DNA of 64,000 nucleotides from an uncultured Cytophagales bacterium (GTDB taxonomy: Bacteria > Bacteroidota > Bacteroidia > Cytophagales > Cyclobacteriaceae). Where the stretch lies: contig CAJXNP010000002.1 in the NCBI GenBank assembly GCA_913057175.1, forward strand, positions 358,641 to 422,640, given 5' to 3'. Positions within the stretch are counted from its first letter, which is position 1. Every line of letters starts with the position of its first letter. The notes under the pieces were generated by a model. The model was not told the DNA's origin and searched no databases. It saw only the letters and a program-made list of their open reading frames with translations. The translations under genes were made by a program, and so were the position numbers. This document shows positions 30,531-40,218 of the stretch, one piece after another.

Positions 30531-32243
30531 ATGAAATCCGCCATCCATGAGATAAAAATCCTGCTTTTTTTGTCGCTTTTTTTACTCATTTCCTGTGGGA
30601 AACAGAACTCTGACAATGCCCTCAAAGTGAGAATAAAAGATGATCCTGAATCTCTAAACCCTGTTACTTTCCGGTCTAAAACCACTCGTCAATTATTGGA
30701 TCTGGTCTACCAGTCACTTTTTTCAATCACCCTGCCGAACGGTCAATTGCAACCTGTACTTGTTGAAGAAATTCCGGAAATTTTGGTGTCCGATTCGGGA
30801 ATATATGCCCATATTAAAATCAGGGATGATGCAAAGTGGTCGGATCAATCAGCCGTAACTTCCGAAGATGTCGCTTTTACCATCAAATTATTTTACCTGC
30901 CTGATGGAGAGCTAAACGGGATTATAAACAGATGTAAATTCATTGAAAATTTTAAAATAATAGATAAAAAAAATATAACATTTAAATTCAAGTATAACTC
31001 TCCAGAACTTATCGAGAATTTTGCTGAATTTTATATATATCCCGAGTCCATTCTCGACCCTCAAAATCTGCTGTATGATATACCTTTCGAAAAGTTAAAA
31101 AGCGGGATAAATAACCCTGAATTAAAACAATTTGCTGATGTAATCTCATCCCTGAATTTCCTTGAAAACAGGGAAAGCATATCCGGTAGTCATGCATACA
31201 AAGTAACAGAATGGTTACCCGGCCAGAGAGTGGTGTTGGAAAAGAAAAATAATTTTTGGTTTGAAAATGCAGAGGAAAATTTTCTGAAAGCAGCGCCTTC
31301 AAAAATTACTTTCCTTGTTATACCTAATGATTTCTCGGCAATCATAGCACTTGAAAACCAACAATTGGATATACTGGACCAGGTATCACCTGTGAACTTT
31401 CAAAAGCTTAAGCGGAATGAAGGCCTTACCAGGCAGTTTAATTTCCATTCGATCGGATCGTATGGGTTTACTTTTATGGGTGTTAACGCTCAACGTGGTC
31501 CTTTAAAAGAAAAGAGCTTCCGGCATGCTTTGTCAATGTTAGTTCCTTATGTGGACATCATCAATGTCGCTTTGTATGAAAATGCCGAGCGAACAATCGG
31601 ATTTATTCCCCCACATCAAAAAGATTATTATAACGGCGCAACAGAGTTGACACCCTTCAATCCCGATTCAGCTATGGAGATCTTTAAAAATAAAGGATTT
31701 TTCCTCGAAAATGGAAAGTTGAAAAAGAATGATGAAAATGTTGAATTGGAGCTGATTTATGATAAAGGGGTCGCTGAATTTGAAACGGTGGCTTTATTGT
31801 TAAGGGATGGATTTGGCCAGGCTGGCATCAACTTAATAATCCGTCCGGTTGACAAGAATGTTTTAAATGAAAACCTGGGTAAAATGGATTACGATCTTTG
31901 TCTGAAAAGCTTATTCGGGGGGCCAACAGCTTTTAATTACGACTATATTTTACATACGGATTTTATTCCTCCAACTGGGAGAAACTACACGTCTTTTGGC
32001 ACCAAACGGAGTGATTCACTTATTTCAGCAATAAACTATACAGAAAGTAAGGAAGAGAGAAAAGACCTGTTGTGGGAATTTCAAACCATACTTTATGAAG
32101 AATGCAATATCATTCCAATTTACAATGAAAACAATAATATAGTAGTAAGTAAAAGATACATAGATATTCAGCTATCTACCTTAAAACCAGGGTATAATCT
32201 GGCCTCATTTAAATTGAAAGAAAGTGATATTCTACCTGATTAA
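30531..32243 (+). CDS. Peptide-type ABC transporter substrate-binding lipoprotein
   Basis: Extracytoplasmic solute-binding protein of the SBP_bac_5 (Dpp/Opp/Nik) family. The ATG at 30531 gives signal MKSAIHEIKILLFLSLFLLISC with lipobox LISC; a GTG at 30525 is also in frame. The family start pattern DPESLNPVTFRSKTTRQLLDLVYQSL and ITFLVIPNDFSAIIALENQQLDI are seen. 571 residues. The permease gene overlaps its end by 20 nt. Binds oligopeptides or another ligand; the substrate is not deducible. Confidence 0.9.
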   Translation: MKSAIHEIKILLFLSLFLLISCGKQNSDNALKVRIKDDPESLNPVTFRSKTTRQLLDLVYQSLFSITLPNGQLQPVLVEEIPEILVSDSGIYAHIKIRDDAKWSDQSAVTSEDVAFTIKLFYLPDGELNGIINRCKFIENFKIIDKKNITFKFKYNSPELIENFAEFYIYPESILDPQNLLYDIPFEKLKSGINNPELKQFADVISSLNFLENRESISGSHAYKVTEWLPGQRVVLEKKNNFWFENAEENFLKAAPSKITFLVIPNDFSAIIALENQQLDILDQVSPVNFQKLKRNEGLTRQFNFHSIGSYGFTFMGVNAQRGPLKEKSFRHALSMLVPYVDIINVALYENAERTIGFIPPHQKDYYNGATELTPFNPDSAMEIFKNKGFFLENGKLKKNDENVELELIYDKGVAEFETVALLLRDGFGQAGINLIIRPVDKNVLNENLGKMDYDLCLKSLFGGPTAFNYDYILHTDFIPPTGRNYTSFGTKRSDSLISAINYTESKEERKDLLWEFQTILYEECNIIPIYNENNNIVVSKRYIDIQLSTLKPGYNLASFKLKESDILPD

Positions 32244-33516
32244 AAGAATTCTCATTATTCTTCCGACCCTGTTTTTTATAAGCCTGGTCACCTTCTTTCT
32301 ATTGGACATCCTTGCCGGAAATATCGTTGAAAACGAGCTCTCAAAAGTCGATTGGCAGCAAAGTCCTAGGTCTGAAAATCTAATGGAAAGAGAAATTAAC
32401 ATAGTTCTCGAAAAATATCATTTTGATAAGCCCCTCTTCTATTTTTCCATTACAACCAAATCTTCTCCCGACACTTTATATCGCGTTTTCCCAAAAGAAA
32501 AAAGGTTGTTCATCAAGCATCTGACAAAATCTTTTTCAGATAAAGATGTAGCCTTTGATTTTTTGCAAAGCATGGAAAGAATAAATGACCAGCAGTTGTT
32601 ATACGGAATCTATCAAACAAAAAATTTGGATGAATTGGAAAACCTCATCCTGAAATCTGATTTAAAAAGCAAAGGGGAATTGTATGAGAAGTTTACTGAG
32701 CTAAAAAGCAGTGGCCAGAATTATGAAAGATTAATCCCAAAATTTCTCTGGAACGGTCAAGAAAACAGATTTCATAATTGGATTTCCGGGATTCTTCATG
32801 GAGACCTTGGAAGATCCATTTCGGATGGTTTGCTGATCAAACATCGGGTATTTCCTGCTTTGAGAATCTCTGGTTTGCTTGGTGGAATATCCATTTTTGT
32901 ACTCTTTTTGGTCTCTGTGCCACTGGGAATTTGGCTGGCCGTGAAATCAAATTCCCTCGGGCGATGGGTACCACAAATCCTATATACTATTGACGCCATG
33001 CCACTTTTCTGGCTAGCAGAATTGTTCATCCTGTTTTTTGCCTCCAATTTTCTTTTTCAGCTCTTTCCTTCTTTTGGTGTGGGAACCGGGGAATCGATAC
33101 AGTTTTCGCATTTTGTTCTGCCTGTATTGTCCCTGGTCATTTCAGCCATGCCGGTAATTGTCATTCAGACCATGGCTGCTGTTGAAAAACAATTCAAAAA
33201 ACAATATGTATTGGCGCTTAGATCGAAAGGATTGGAAAACAAAAAAATTCTAAACAAGCATATCCTGCGAAATGCTCTCAATCCCCTTATCACCCTTTTT
33301 ACATCGTTCTTACCTGCCACCATTGCCGGAGTGATGATCGTAGAATATGTTTACTCCATTCCCGGTACCGGTTTGCTTCTTCTGGACGCTATCGCAAAAT
33401 ATGATTACCCGATGATCCTGATCATCATTGTGCTTATTGGCCTGGTTAAAATGCTGGCAAATTTACTGGCGGATATCGGGTATCGTCTGGCTGATCCACG
33501 AATTTCATTCATATGA
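32224..33516 (+). CDS. ABC transporter permease, DppB/OppB type with large extracytoplasmic insert
   Basis: GTG start; the reading frame begins 20 nt inside the preceding gene. TM1 is MIFYLIKRILIILPTLFFISLVTFFLLD. Then come about 150 residues of soluble, charged sequence before the conserved WISGILHGDLGRSI and the remaining five helices; the permease motif is LALRSKGLENKKILNKHILRNALNPL. Typical DppB proteins have about 310 residues, so the 430 here is due to the insert. First of two permease genes. Confidence 0.9.
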   Translation: MIFYLIKRILIILPTLFFISLVTFFLLDILAGNIVENELSKVDWQQSPRSENLMEREINIVLEKYHFDKPLFYFSITTKSSPDTLYRVFPKEKRLFIKHLTKSFSDKDVAFDFLQSMERINDQQLLYGIYQTKNLDELENLILKSDLKSKGELYEKFTELKSSGQNYERLIPKFLWNGQENRFHNWISGILHGDLGRSISDGLLIKHRVFPALRISGLLGGISIFVLFLVSVPLGIWLAVKSNSLGRWVPQILYTIDAMPLFWLAELFILFFASNFLFQLFPSFGVGTGESIQFSHFVLPVLSLVISAMPVIVIQTMAAVEKQFKKQYVLALRSKGLENKKILNKHILRNALNPLITLFTSFLPATIAGVMIVEYVYSIPGTGLLLLDAIAKYDYPMILIIIVLIGLVKMLANLLADIGYRLADPRISFI

Positions 33517-34529
33517 CACAGTGGTTAAAGGAAAAAGGCCTGAAAGACACTTGGTGCAATCTATGTTTCCTATTTATTGCTATTGAAATATTGCTTTCAA
33601 TTTTCATCATGACCTTTCATAAACTTTCCGGCACAACATTTTCAGTCCAAATTGACCTGGGAAATATAGGTCTTTCACCCTTTTCAGAAGGTCATTTTTT
33701 AGGCACCGATCATTTGGGAAGAGATGTATTAAAGCAATTGTTTTTCGGGACAAAGAATACATTGTTTCTATCATTTATGGGTACACTGCTGGGATCCTTC
33801 GTGGGCATAACGTTCGGTTGTTTTTCAGGATACTTTGGGGATGATAAACTAAAAATAAAAGCAGCTAAATTTTGGATAGGAGGCTTCTTAATTATTGGGC
33901 TGGCTTTTTATGCATTCAATATCAATACATTCAGGTTCTCTGTATTGATTGACTTGCTGTTGCCATCAGCTTTCCTTGCTTCCGTTAGTCTGCTTATCTT
34001 TTTATTGATAAAAAGTAAAAAACAGATCCCGATACCATTTGACTTGTATGTTGTAAGAGTGGTAGAAGTTTATTCAACCATTCCCCCTATTTTCATTATC
34101 ATATTACTATCCTCGATCCTTCGTCCTTCACCAGCACTCTTTATCATTTATTGTGTTGCAGCCATGTGGCCGGAATTTTTCTTTCTCTCCCGGGCTGAAT
34201 TACTGAAAACCAAAAATCAGACTTACATAGATGCAGCAAGAGTAATCGGACAGCGAAACATACCCATCGTTTTCAGGCACATATTTCCCAACATGTTCCA
34301 GTCACTATTGGTTCTTTTTGCATTTGCATTTGCCAGACTGCTAGTGATTGAATCCACCCTTTCGTTTTTGGGCATCGGCCTTCCGGCCCAATATCCCGGC
34401 TGGGGGAAATTAATTGCTTCCTTTCAAATGAATACGGATTATTGGTGGCTGTTGCTTTTTCCCGGATTGCTCATTTTTATAAATGTCTTGTGCATTCAAA
34501 AAATAGGAAGAAAGCTGAGAGAAAACTGA
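33513..34529 (+). CDS. ABC transporter permease, DppC/OppC type with extra membrane segments
   Basis: Partner permease, overlapping the preceding gene by 4 nt (ATGA). The family motif HFLGTDHLGRDVLKQLFFG and the EAA-type loop DAARVIGQRNIPIVFRHIFPNM are present. Between GCFSGYFGDD and VVEVYSTIP there is an added stretch with two hydrophobic helices (about residues 125-170) that standard DppC lacks. No ATP-binding subunit follows; ATPases must be encoded elsewhere. Its stop abuts the stop of convergent xerD. Confidence 0.9.
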   Translation: MTQWLKEKGLKDTWCNLCFLFIAIEILLSIFIMTFHKLSGTTFSVQIDLGNIGLSPFSEGHFLGTDHLGRDVLKQLFFGTKNTLFLSFMGTLLGSFVGITFGCFSGYFGDDKLKIKAAKFWIGGFLIIGLAFYAFNINTFRFSVLIDLLLPSAFLASVSLLIFLLIKSKKQIPIPFDLYVVRVVEVYSTIPPIFIIILLSSILRPSPALFIIYCVAAMWPEFFFLSRAELLKTKNQTYIDAARVIGQRNIPIVFRHIFPNMFQSLLVLFAFAFARLLVIESTLSFLGIGLPAQYPGWGKLIASFQMNTDYWWLLLFPGLLIFINVLCIQKIGRKLREN

Positions 34530-35429
34530 TCAGCTTCTTGGATGATAATCAATGATCACCTGCCGCAAATAATCGCGATCAAGATGCGTATAGATCTCCG
34601 TTGTTGTGATGGATTCATGCCCCAACATTTCCTGAACGGCGCGCAAATCCGCTCCCCCTTCAATAAGATGGGTAGCAAAGGAATGTCGAAAGGTGTGCGG
34701 ACTTACTTTTTTGTCGATTCCTGCTTTTCTAACCAGGTCTTTGATGACCGTAAAAACCATCACACGAGTCAGTGGTGACCCTCGTCTGTTGAGAAAGGCA
34801 AAACTTTCGGATCCCTTTTTAATTTCGATGTGGCATCTCACATCATCGATGTACATGTTTATGAATTTCAAGGCCGTCCTCCCGATCGGTACCAACCGCT
34901 CTTTACTTCCCTTACCGAGAATTCTCAAAAAACCGACATCAAAATAGATATTATTGAGCTTCAGGTTAATCAATTCCGAAACACGCAGGCCGGAGCTGTA
35001 AAGGGTTTCCAGCATGGCCCTATTTCTCATTCCTTCCGGCTTAGACATATCAATTTGTTCGAGAATTGCATCGATTTCCAGCACGCTCAATACATCAGGG
35101 AGCTTTCTTCCCAGCTTTGGCGATTCCAATAGTTCGGTCGGGTCTGATTTAATGTATTCTTCATGCACCAAAAACTTAAAAAAAGTCTTAATCCCCGAAA
35201 GCATTCTTGCCTGGGAATAAGCGGAATATTCATCTTCTCCCAGGCTCTGCAGAAAATCATTCAGATGCTGTGGCTCAATTTGAAATGGTGATTGCCCAAT
35301 ATTGGAGTTTTCGGCAAACTGTTTTAGCTTTATGACGTCCCGGACATACGCTTCTATGGAATTTTCAGAAAGCGAACGCTCCAGTTTCAGATAATTTTTA
35401 AACTGTTTGATATAAATATCCCAGGACAT
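34530..35429 (-). CDS. xerD: Tyrosine recombinase XerD-like
   Basis: Site-specific recombinase that resolves chromosome dimers at dif. N-terminal SAM-like domain to ~residue 105, then the catalytic domain: Arg149 (SGLRVSEL), Lys172, His245 and Arg248 (HTFRHSFATHL), His271 and nucleophile Tyr280 (TEIYTH). 299 residues is the usual XerC/D length; no phage or transposon genes are next to it. Assignment to XerD over XerC is by general resemblance. Confidence 0.88.
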   Translation of the reverse strand: MSWDIYIKQFKNYLKLERSLSENSIEAYVRDVIKLKQFAENSNIGQSPFQIEPQHLNDFLQSLGEDEYSAYSQARMLSGIKTFFKFLVHEEYIKSDPTELLESPKLGRKLPDVLSVLEIDAILEQIDMSKPEGMRNRAMLETLYSSGLRVSELINLKLNNIYFDVGFLRILGKGSKERLVPIGRTALKFINMYIDDVRCHIEIKKGSESFAFLNRRGSPLTRVMVFTVIKDLVRKAGIDKKVSPHTFRHSFATHLIEGGADLRAVQEMLGHESITTTEIYTHLDRDYLRQVIIDYHPRS

Positions 35430-35444
35430 ACAAAAGCAATAATA

Positions 35445-35864
35445 ATGAAGATACTGATCATCAATGGCCCAAACCTAAATTTACTTGGCAAAAGAGAAAA
35501 AAATATTTATGGAGACCGGGATTTTGAAAGTTTTTTTGAAGAATTGAAAAACAAGTATCCAAAAATTGACCTGGAATATTTCCAATCCAATCACGAAGGA
35601 GAATTAGTCGACAAGATCCATGAAGTGGGTTTTAGCTACAATGGAATTATTTTTAATGCTGGCGCTTATACCCATACATCAGTGGCACTTGCAGATGCTA
35701 TTTCCGGAGTGACAACACCTGTTATTGAGGTCCACATTTCCAATGTCCATAAACGGGAAGAGTTCCGCCACAAAAGTTTTTTGTCTCCTGTGTGCAAAGG
35801 GATCATCGTGGGCTTTGGGTTGGATGGGTACCGGTTGGCGCTGGAGAGTTTTGTAATTAATTAA
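35445..35864 (+). CDS. aroQ: Type II 3-dehydroquinate dehydratase
   Basis: Third step of the shikimate pathway: dehydroquinate to dehydroshikimate. The motif INGPNLNLLGKRE with the lid Arg/Tyr (YG), the second motif FNAGAYTHTSVALADAI and HISNVHKREEFRHKSFLSP with the catalytic His are intact. Length 139 is normal for the dodecameric type II enzyme. Divergent from xerD with only 15 nt between starts; marC follows 8 nt downstream. Confidence 0.96.
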   Translation: MKILIINGPNLNLLGKREKNIYGDRDFESFFEELKNKYPKIDLEYFQSNHEGELVDKIHEVGFSYNGIIFNAGAYTHTSVALADAISGVTTPVIEVHISNVHKREEFRHKSFLSPVCKGIIVGFGLDGYRLALESFVIN

Positions 35865-35872
35865 CGATTCAA

Positions 35873-36442
35873 ATGCCCAACCTCAAAGACATCCTCACCA
35901 TTTCCGTTATTCTCTTTTCGATTATTGATATTGTTGGTTCTATTCCCATCATCATCGATCTGAAAAAAAAGGCCGGTCATATCGATTCGCTGAAAGCGAC
36001 CATCGTGGCGGGCGTTCTGATGATTGCATTCTTGTTTATTGGTGAGGCAATCCTTAAACTATTGGGGATAGATGTCGAATCATTTTCTGTGGCTGGCGCC
36101 ATCATCATCCTGATTATTGGCATGGAAATGATCCTCGACAGGACATTTTTTAAGACTGATCCAACCACACCGAAAACCACTTCTATCGTTCCATTGGCTT
36201 TTCCTTTGATCGCAGGCGCAGGCTCTTTAACAACAATTCTATCACTCAAAGCCGCTTACGCACAAATAGACATCCTCATAGGCATTATCATTAACCTTGT
36301 ATTCGTTTTCATTGTATTAAAATCATCCAACTGGCTGGAAAAAAAGATTGGCAAAGGAGGATTTGACATTTTGAGAAAAGTATTTGGTATCATCCTGCTT
36401 TCGTTGGCTGTAAAACTTCTAAAAGAAAACCTGTTTTCATGA
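35873..36442 (+). CDS. MarC-family integral membrane protein
   Basis: Product of 189 residues with six hydrophobic helices and the MarC/YchE pattern: [16 protein letters not shown] near the N-terminus and [18 protein letters not shown] in the middle. The physiological role of the family is not settled. Follows aroQ and overlaps rnhA by 4 nt, so the three genes form one operon. Confidence 0.9.
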   Translation: MPNLKDILTISVILFSIIDIVGSIPIIIDLKKKAGHIDSLKATIVAGVLMIAFLFIGEAILKLLGIDVESFSVAGAIIILIIGMEMILDRTFFKTDPTTPKTTSIVPLAFPLIAGAGSLTTILSLKAAYAQIDILIGIIINLVFVFIVLKSSNWLEKKIGKGGFDILRKVFGIILLSLAVKLLKENLFS

Positions 36443-36891
36443 TAAATATTTACACAGATGGGGCCGCACAAGGCAATCCAGGTCCCGGAGGCTACGGTGT
36501 GATCCTGGAATACAAAGGACACAGAAAAGAACTTTCGGAGGGCTTCCGTAATACCACCAACAATCGTATGGAATTAATGGCAGTCATCAAAGGATTGGAA
36601 GCCCTGACAAAAAATGGATTAAATGTGACCATTTTTTCTGACTCAAAATATGTTGTAGATGCGGTCGAAAAAGGATGGCTAGAGGGCTGGCAAAGAACCG
36701 GATTCAAAAAGAAAAAGAACGTCGATCTCTGGAAGCGCTTTATTCCCTTGCAGCAAAAACACAACGTAAGATTCAGATGGGTGAAAGGACATGCCGGTCA
36801 CCCTGAGAATGAACGATGCGACCGGTTAGCTGTGGCTGCAGCTAATTCTCCCGGCTTAAAACCAGATCAAGGGTATGAAGAAGAAAACTAA
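36439..36891 (+). CDS. rnhA: Ribonuclease HI
   Basis: Cleaves the RNA strand of RNA-DNA hybrids. Metal-binding residues Asp7 ([12 protein letters not shown]), Glu45 (NNRMELMAV), Asp68 (FSDSKYV) and Asp128 (ENERCDRLA) are all present, with His118 in VKGHAG. 150 residues, normal for the stand-alone bacterial enzyme. Start overlaps marC by 4 nt; trmN6 begins 40 nt downstream. Confidence 0.97.
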   Translation: MINIYTDGAAQGNPGPGGYGVILEYKGHRKELSEGFRNTTNNRMELMAVIKGLEALTKNGLNVTIFSDSKYVVDAVEKGWLEGWQRTGFKKKKNVDLWKRFIPLQQKHNVRFRWVKGHAGHPENERCDRLAVAAANSPGLKPDQGYEEEN

Positions 36892-36931
36892 AATTCTTCC
36901 CTATTTTTGTTAAATACATTCAAATCTTCCT

Positions 36932-37639
36932 TTGGCCAATTCTTACTTTCAGTTTAAGCAATTTAGGGTAAATCAGGACCAATGTGCCATGAAAGTTGGG
37001 ACTTTGGCGTGTATATTCGGAGCAAGTATAAAAGCAGATCATCCCAAGAAAATCCTTGACATCGGTACCGGAACAGGACTGCTGTCATTGATGGCAGCTC
37101 AGCGATTCAAGGAAGCAGTGATTGAAGCAGTGGAAATAGATGAAAGCGCATTTAAACAGGCCAAAAATAATTTCAAAATTAGCCCTTGGTCAACCAGGCT
37201 TCATATTCAACACGGCGATTTTCTGAAGACAACGTATTTAAACAAATTCAACCTGATACTTTCCAATCCTCCATTCTTTGACAATCACCTTAAATCTCCG
37301 GACCTACAGATCAATTTAGCCCGACATACGGACCAGCTACCTCTTAATTTATTGATTGAAAATGTTAAAGGTCTATTGGAAAAAGACGGTTTCTTTGCCA
37401 TACTTCTCCCTGAAATGGAAATGACTTCCTTTATAGAGGTTGCCGAAAAGTATAAATTGTTCCCTTGCTTTCAATTGAATATTCTCAATTTCCAGGATCA
37501 ACCCCCAAAAGCAATTGTCTGTCAGTTCACATTTCGTGCGTCTCCTTTCCTTGAAAGGGATTTAATCATACGAAAAAGTAATCACGAATACAGCGAAGAA
37601 TACATGGCCTTACTCAAGGATTTTTATCTTCAGTTTTAA
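36932..37639 (+). CDS. trmN6: tRNA1(Val) (adenine37-N6)-methyltransferase
   Basis: Class I methyltransferase that makes m6A37 in tRNA1-Val. SAM motif ILDIGTGTGLLSLMAAQRF and the amino-methyltransferase motif SNPPFF are clear. The start is a TTG (36932): the resulting MANSYFQFKQFRVNQDQCAMKV is how the family begins, and no in-frame ATG exists before residue 20. The 3' end overlaps the convergent saccharopine dehydrogenase gene by 26 nt. Confidence 0.88.
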   Translation: MANSYFQFKQFRVNQDQCAMKVGTLACIFGASIKADHPKKILDIGTGTGLLSLMAAQRFKEAVIEAVEIDESAFKQAKNNFKISPWSTRLHIQHGDFLKTTYLNKFNLILSNPPFFDNHLKSPDLQINLARHTDQLPLNLLIENVKGLLEKDGFFAILLPEMEMTSFIEVAEKYKLFPCFQLNILNFQDQPPKAIVCQFTFRASPFLERDLIIRKSNHEYSEEYMALLKDFYLQF

Positions 37640-38966
37640 GAGGCATTTCTGACTCCTTGAATTCAATCCCCTGAATTTTCAATTCATCCAGGATGGGTAG
37701 ATAAATTTCTTTTTCAATTGGTGGCATTACACCCTTCAATTTAATTTTTCCTTCGAGAATAAGTTTTGTGGCAATTCCCAATGGTAAACCAACGGTTTTG
37801 GCCATAGCAGTGTTCTCAAGATCATCGCCTTCGATCACCATGTGTGATTGGATCTGTTTCATCTGACCTTCAACCTCGTAATCAAATTTGTGCCACATTA
37901 CAATCATGTCCTTATCATCAGCTTCCATTGCCCATTTCTTCATTAAAATATGCTCCAAAATTTGTGCGGGAGTGCCTTGATCCAACCCTACTGGAGTTTC
38001 CTTAAATATATCCAGCCACTTCAGCATGAACATCTCCTGCGATTCCAAACCGATATTCATATTATGCGCCAGCTTTAACTCGACCGAATCATGTGGATTA
38101 TATGGAAGAAAGGAATTGATAAATTGTCGGTGCGACATCTCTGATACCTTTTCCATTTCATAGGTATCTTCCGTTGCTCCGAGTTGAACAAAAATGTTCC
38201 ATGCCCGGCAAAAATTAGGACGACGGAAGGTTCCCCGAAAGAGGGTTTTGATCCCACGAAGATTATAAATATCGAGGTACTTTAGTGAATCTCTGTTGGC
38301 GTACCCCTCGAAATAGCCGTAGCCTGGCAGATACACCACCTCAGTTCGCGAAAATATCTTGTGATAGGGAATGTATTTGAATCTGCCCTGCTGGATAAAC
38401 TTCACACCTCCCTTGCCCGCCATAACCACATTTCTTGGATTCCAGGTAAATTTGTACTGCCATGGATTGTCTTTCGTTGAAGGAGCTAGCAGTCCGCCGG
38501 TAAAAGTTTCAAAAGCCTGAAGCTCACCTCTTTGTTTAATCTCATCGATCACTTTCATGGCTGACATATGATCAATTCCAGGGTCTAGTCCACATTCCTT
38601 TAGTACAATTACATTGCTAGACCTGGCTTCCTCATGTAAACCTTTTATCTCATCGGAGATATATGAGGCTGACGTCATGTTCTTGCCAAACCTGATACAA
38701 TCCTTGACAATTAAATAATGTAAATGAGCAGGGACCATCGATATCACTATATCTGCATGTTTGATCTCTTTTGCCCTTTGGTTTTCGTCAAATAAATCAA
38801 ACCGAAAGGCACTGGCAACAGGTGAATTCATCACTTTTCTACGAGCAAGTTCTTCAGAAAAGTCACCTACCTTTAATCTCCAGCCTTTTTGAATACAAAG
38901 TTCCTTCAGATAAGGAATCAAAGTGTTCGTGGAGCGTCCTGCACCTAAGAGAAGAATGTTTTTCAT
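37614..38966 (-). CDS. Saccharopine dehydrogenase family protein
   Basis: NAD(P)-dependent oxidoreductase of the LYS9/saccharopine reductase type. The ATG at 38966 begins directly at the Rossmann motif MKNILLLGAGRSTNTLIPYL; an earlier in-frame ATG at 38990 adds eight residues. KECGLDPGIDHMSAMKVIDE and GGLLAPSTKDNPWQYKFTWNP are family signatures. 450 residues. In Bacteroidota it may act in lysine degradation or in carboxyspermidine-like metabolism; context gives no clue. Confidence 0.87.
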   Translation of the reverse strand: MKNILLLGAGRSTNTLIPYLKELCIQKGWRLKVGDFSEELARRKVMNSPVASAFRFDLFDENQRAKEIKHADIVISMVPAHLHYLIVKDCIRFGKNMTSASYISDEIKGLHEEARSSNVIVLKECGLDPGIDHMSAMKVIDEIKQRGELQAFETFTGGLLAPSTKDNPWQYKFTWNPRNVVMAGKGGVKFIQQGRFKYIPYHKIFSRTEVVYLPGYGYFEGYANRDSLKYLDIYNLRGIKTLFRGTFRRPNFCRAWNIFVQLGATEDTYEMEKVSEMSHRQFINSFLPYNPHDSVELKLAHNMNIGLESQEMFMLKWLDIFKETPVGLDQGTPAQILEHILMKKWAMEADDKDMIVMWHKFDYEVEGQMKQIQSHMVIEGDDLENTAMAKTVGLPLGIATKLILEGKIKLKGVMPPIEKEIYLPILDELKIQGIEFKESEMPLKTEDKNP

Positions 38967-38990
38967 CCGGTTATTTTTATGTTTTTCCAT

Positions 38991-39369
38991 GACCAGAAAG
39001 CTCTCCGAGCATAGTAATATCCATCGTTTTCATACTTTTTGAACATTTATCATTTACTAATCTGACAGTTCCGATATTAATGATATGCTGAGAGCCGGCA
39101 GATGTAAATTAAAAACATTATATCAAACGGGTCTTTCTTAAACATTTGTATGAAAAAGTTACATCATAAGGTAGGTTTAAATCAAATTTTAGCAATGTAA
39201 AGTTTAAATAAATATTATATCTTTCGTTGCTTGGACTCATTTCAGAGCAGGCTGAAAAGGGTTTTCAAGACGGATTCGATATCTAATATTCCTAAAATTA
39301 ACAATTGAGTTTGTAAATCTGCGGGGTGGAATAAATTATTGAGTATCTGTGTGAGTAAATTAAAATGTT
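38991..39369. other. Divergent intergenic region upstream of the cheR operon
   Basis: No ORF. Contains TGAAAA-GGG-TTTTCA (39253-39267), a short hairpin about 100 nt before cheR in a locally more GC-rich patch that could be a 5' leader. No riboswitch consensus recognised and no confident promoter found. Confidence 0.4.
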
Positions 39370-40194
39370 ATGCAGGAAATACATATTGTTGACATCAGGA
39401 AGTTAGCTGAAACAATAAAGGAAAAGTACAATTACGATTTCACTAATTATGCGATGTCATCCTTCAAAAGAAGGGTAAGTAGAATTTTGGAGCTCTACAA
39501 ATTCAACAATGTTGAATCTCTTATCAAGAAAATAAGTGAAAGTGAAGCTTATTTTCAGGAATTCCTGTCTGAAATCACCGTCAATGTAACAGAAATGTTC
39601 AGAGATCCCTCATTCTGGAGAGTGCTGAGGGATAAAATCATTCCTAACATTTTATTAAACCACCAAAAGATCAGCATCTGGCATGCCGGCTGTTCTTCAG
39701 GGGAGGAAGTGTATTCTATGGCCATTTTATTGAAAGAAATGGGCATCCTGGAAAGTAGCAAAATTGTGGCTACAGATATTGATCCTATCATTATTGAAAA
39801 AGCGAAAAAGGGTGTATATCCTATAAAAAATATGGACCTCAATGATAAGAACTATTTGAGGGTTCAGGGTACGGAAGATTTTAATAAGTATTACGAAGAG
39901 AAAAACGGGTATGCTTACATGGATAAATCATTGGTTGAAAATGTGTCATTCCGGATCCATGATCTGGTAAATGGCATGGTCTTCAGCAAGTTTGATATTG
40001 TCATGTGTAGAAATGTGATGATCTATTTCAATCAGACATTGCAAAACGATGTATTGAAGAAGCTTCATGAAAGTATTTTCAAATATGGATACCTGGCTAT
40101 CGGATCGAAGGAGTCTTTGATATGGTGTGAAATTGCCAACAAATTTATTGTTGTAAATAATGAAGAGAAGGTTTATAAGAAAATAAAAGAGTAG
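39370..40194 (+). CDS. cheR: CheR-type protein-glutamate methyltransferase
   Basis: Methylates glutamates on receptors with SAM. An N-terminal helical domain (NYAMSSFKRRVSRILELYKF, substrate recognition) precedes the methyltransferase domain with AGCSSGEEVYSMA, ATDIDP and CRNVMIYFN. 274 residues, normal length. First gene of a nine-gene co-directional group; cheB follows after 24 nt. No chemoreceptor gene is in the window, so its substrate is unknown and may be the Cache-HAMP sensor encoded downstream. Confidence 0.93.
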   Translation: MQEIHIVDIRKLAETIKEKYNYDFTNYAMSSFKRRVSRILELYKFNNVESLIKKISESEAYFQEFLSEITVNVTEMFRDPSFWRVLRDKIIPNILLNHQKISIWHAGCSSGEEVYSMAILLKEMGILESSKIVATDIDPIIIEKAKKGVYPIKNMDLNDKNYLRVQGTEDFNKYYEEKNGYAYMDKSLVENVSFRIHDLVNGMVFSKFDIVMCRNVMIYFNQTLQNDVLKKLHESIFKYGYLAIGSKESLIWCEIANKFIVVNNEEKVYKKIKE

Positions 40195-40218
40195 GGTTCA
40201 ATTATCCTGGATAGTTCC

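Noticed and set aside
30401..30685. Small minus-strand gene before the ABC importer
   Set aside because: It overlaps the start of the binding-protein gene, has no family features and is most likely chance.
34530..35429. Tyrosine recombinase as an integrase of a mobile element
   Set aside because: Length and motifs fit housekeeping XerD, the neighbours are core genes and no flanking direct repeats or cargo are seen.
39241..39300. Riboswitch upstream of cheR
   Set aside because: Only a small TGAAAA/TTTTCA hairpin is visible; no known cyclic-dinucleotide or other aptamer consensus was recognised.
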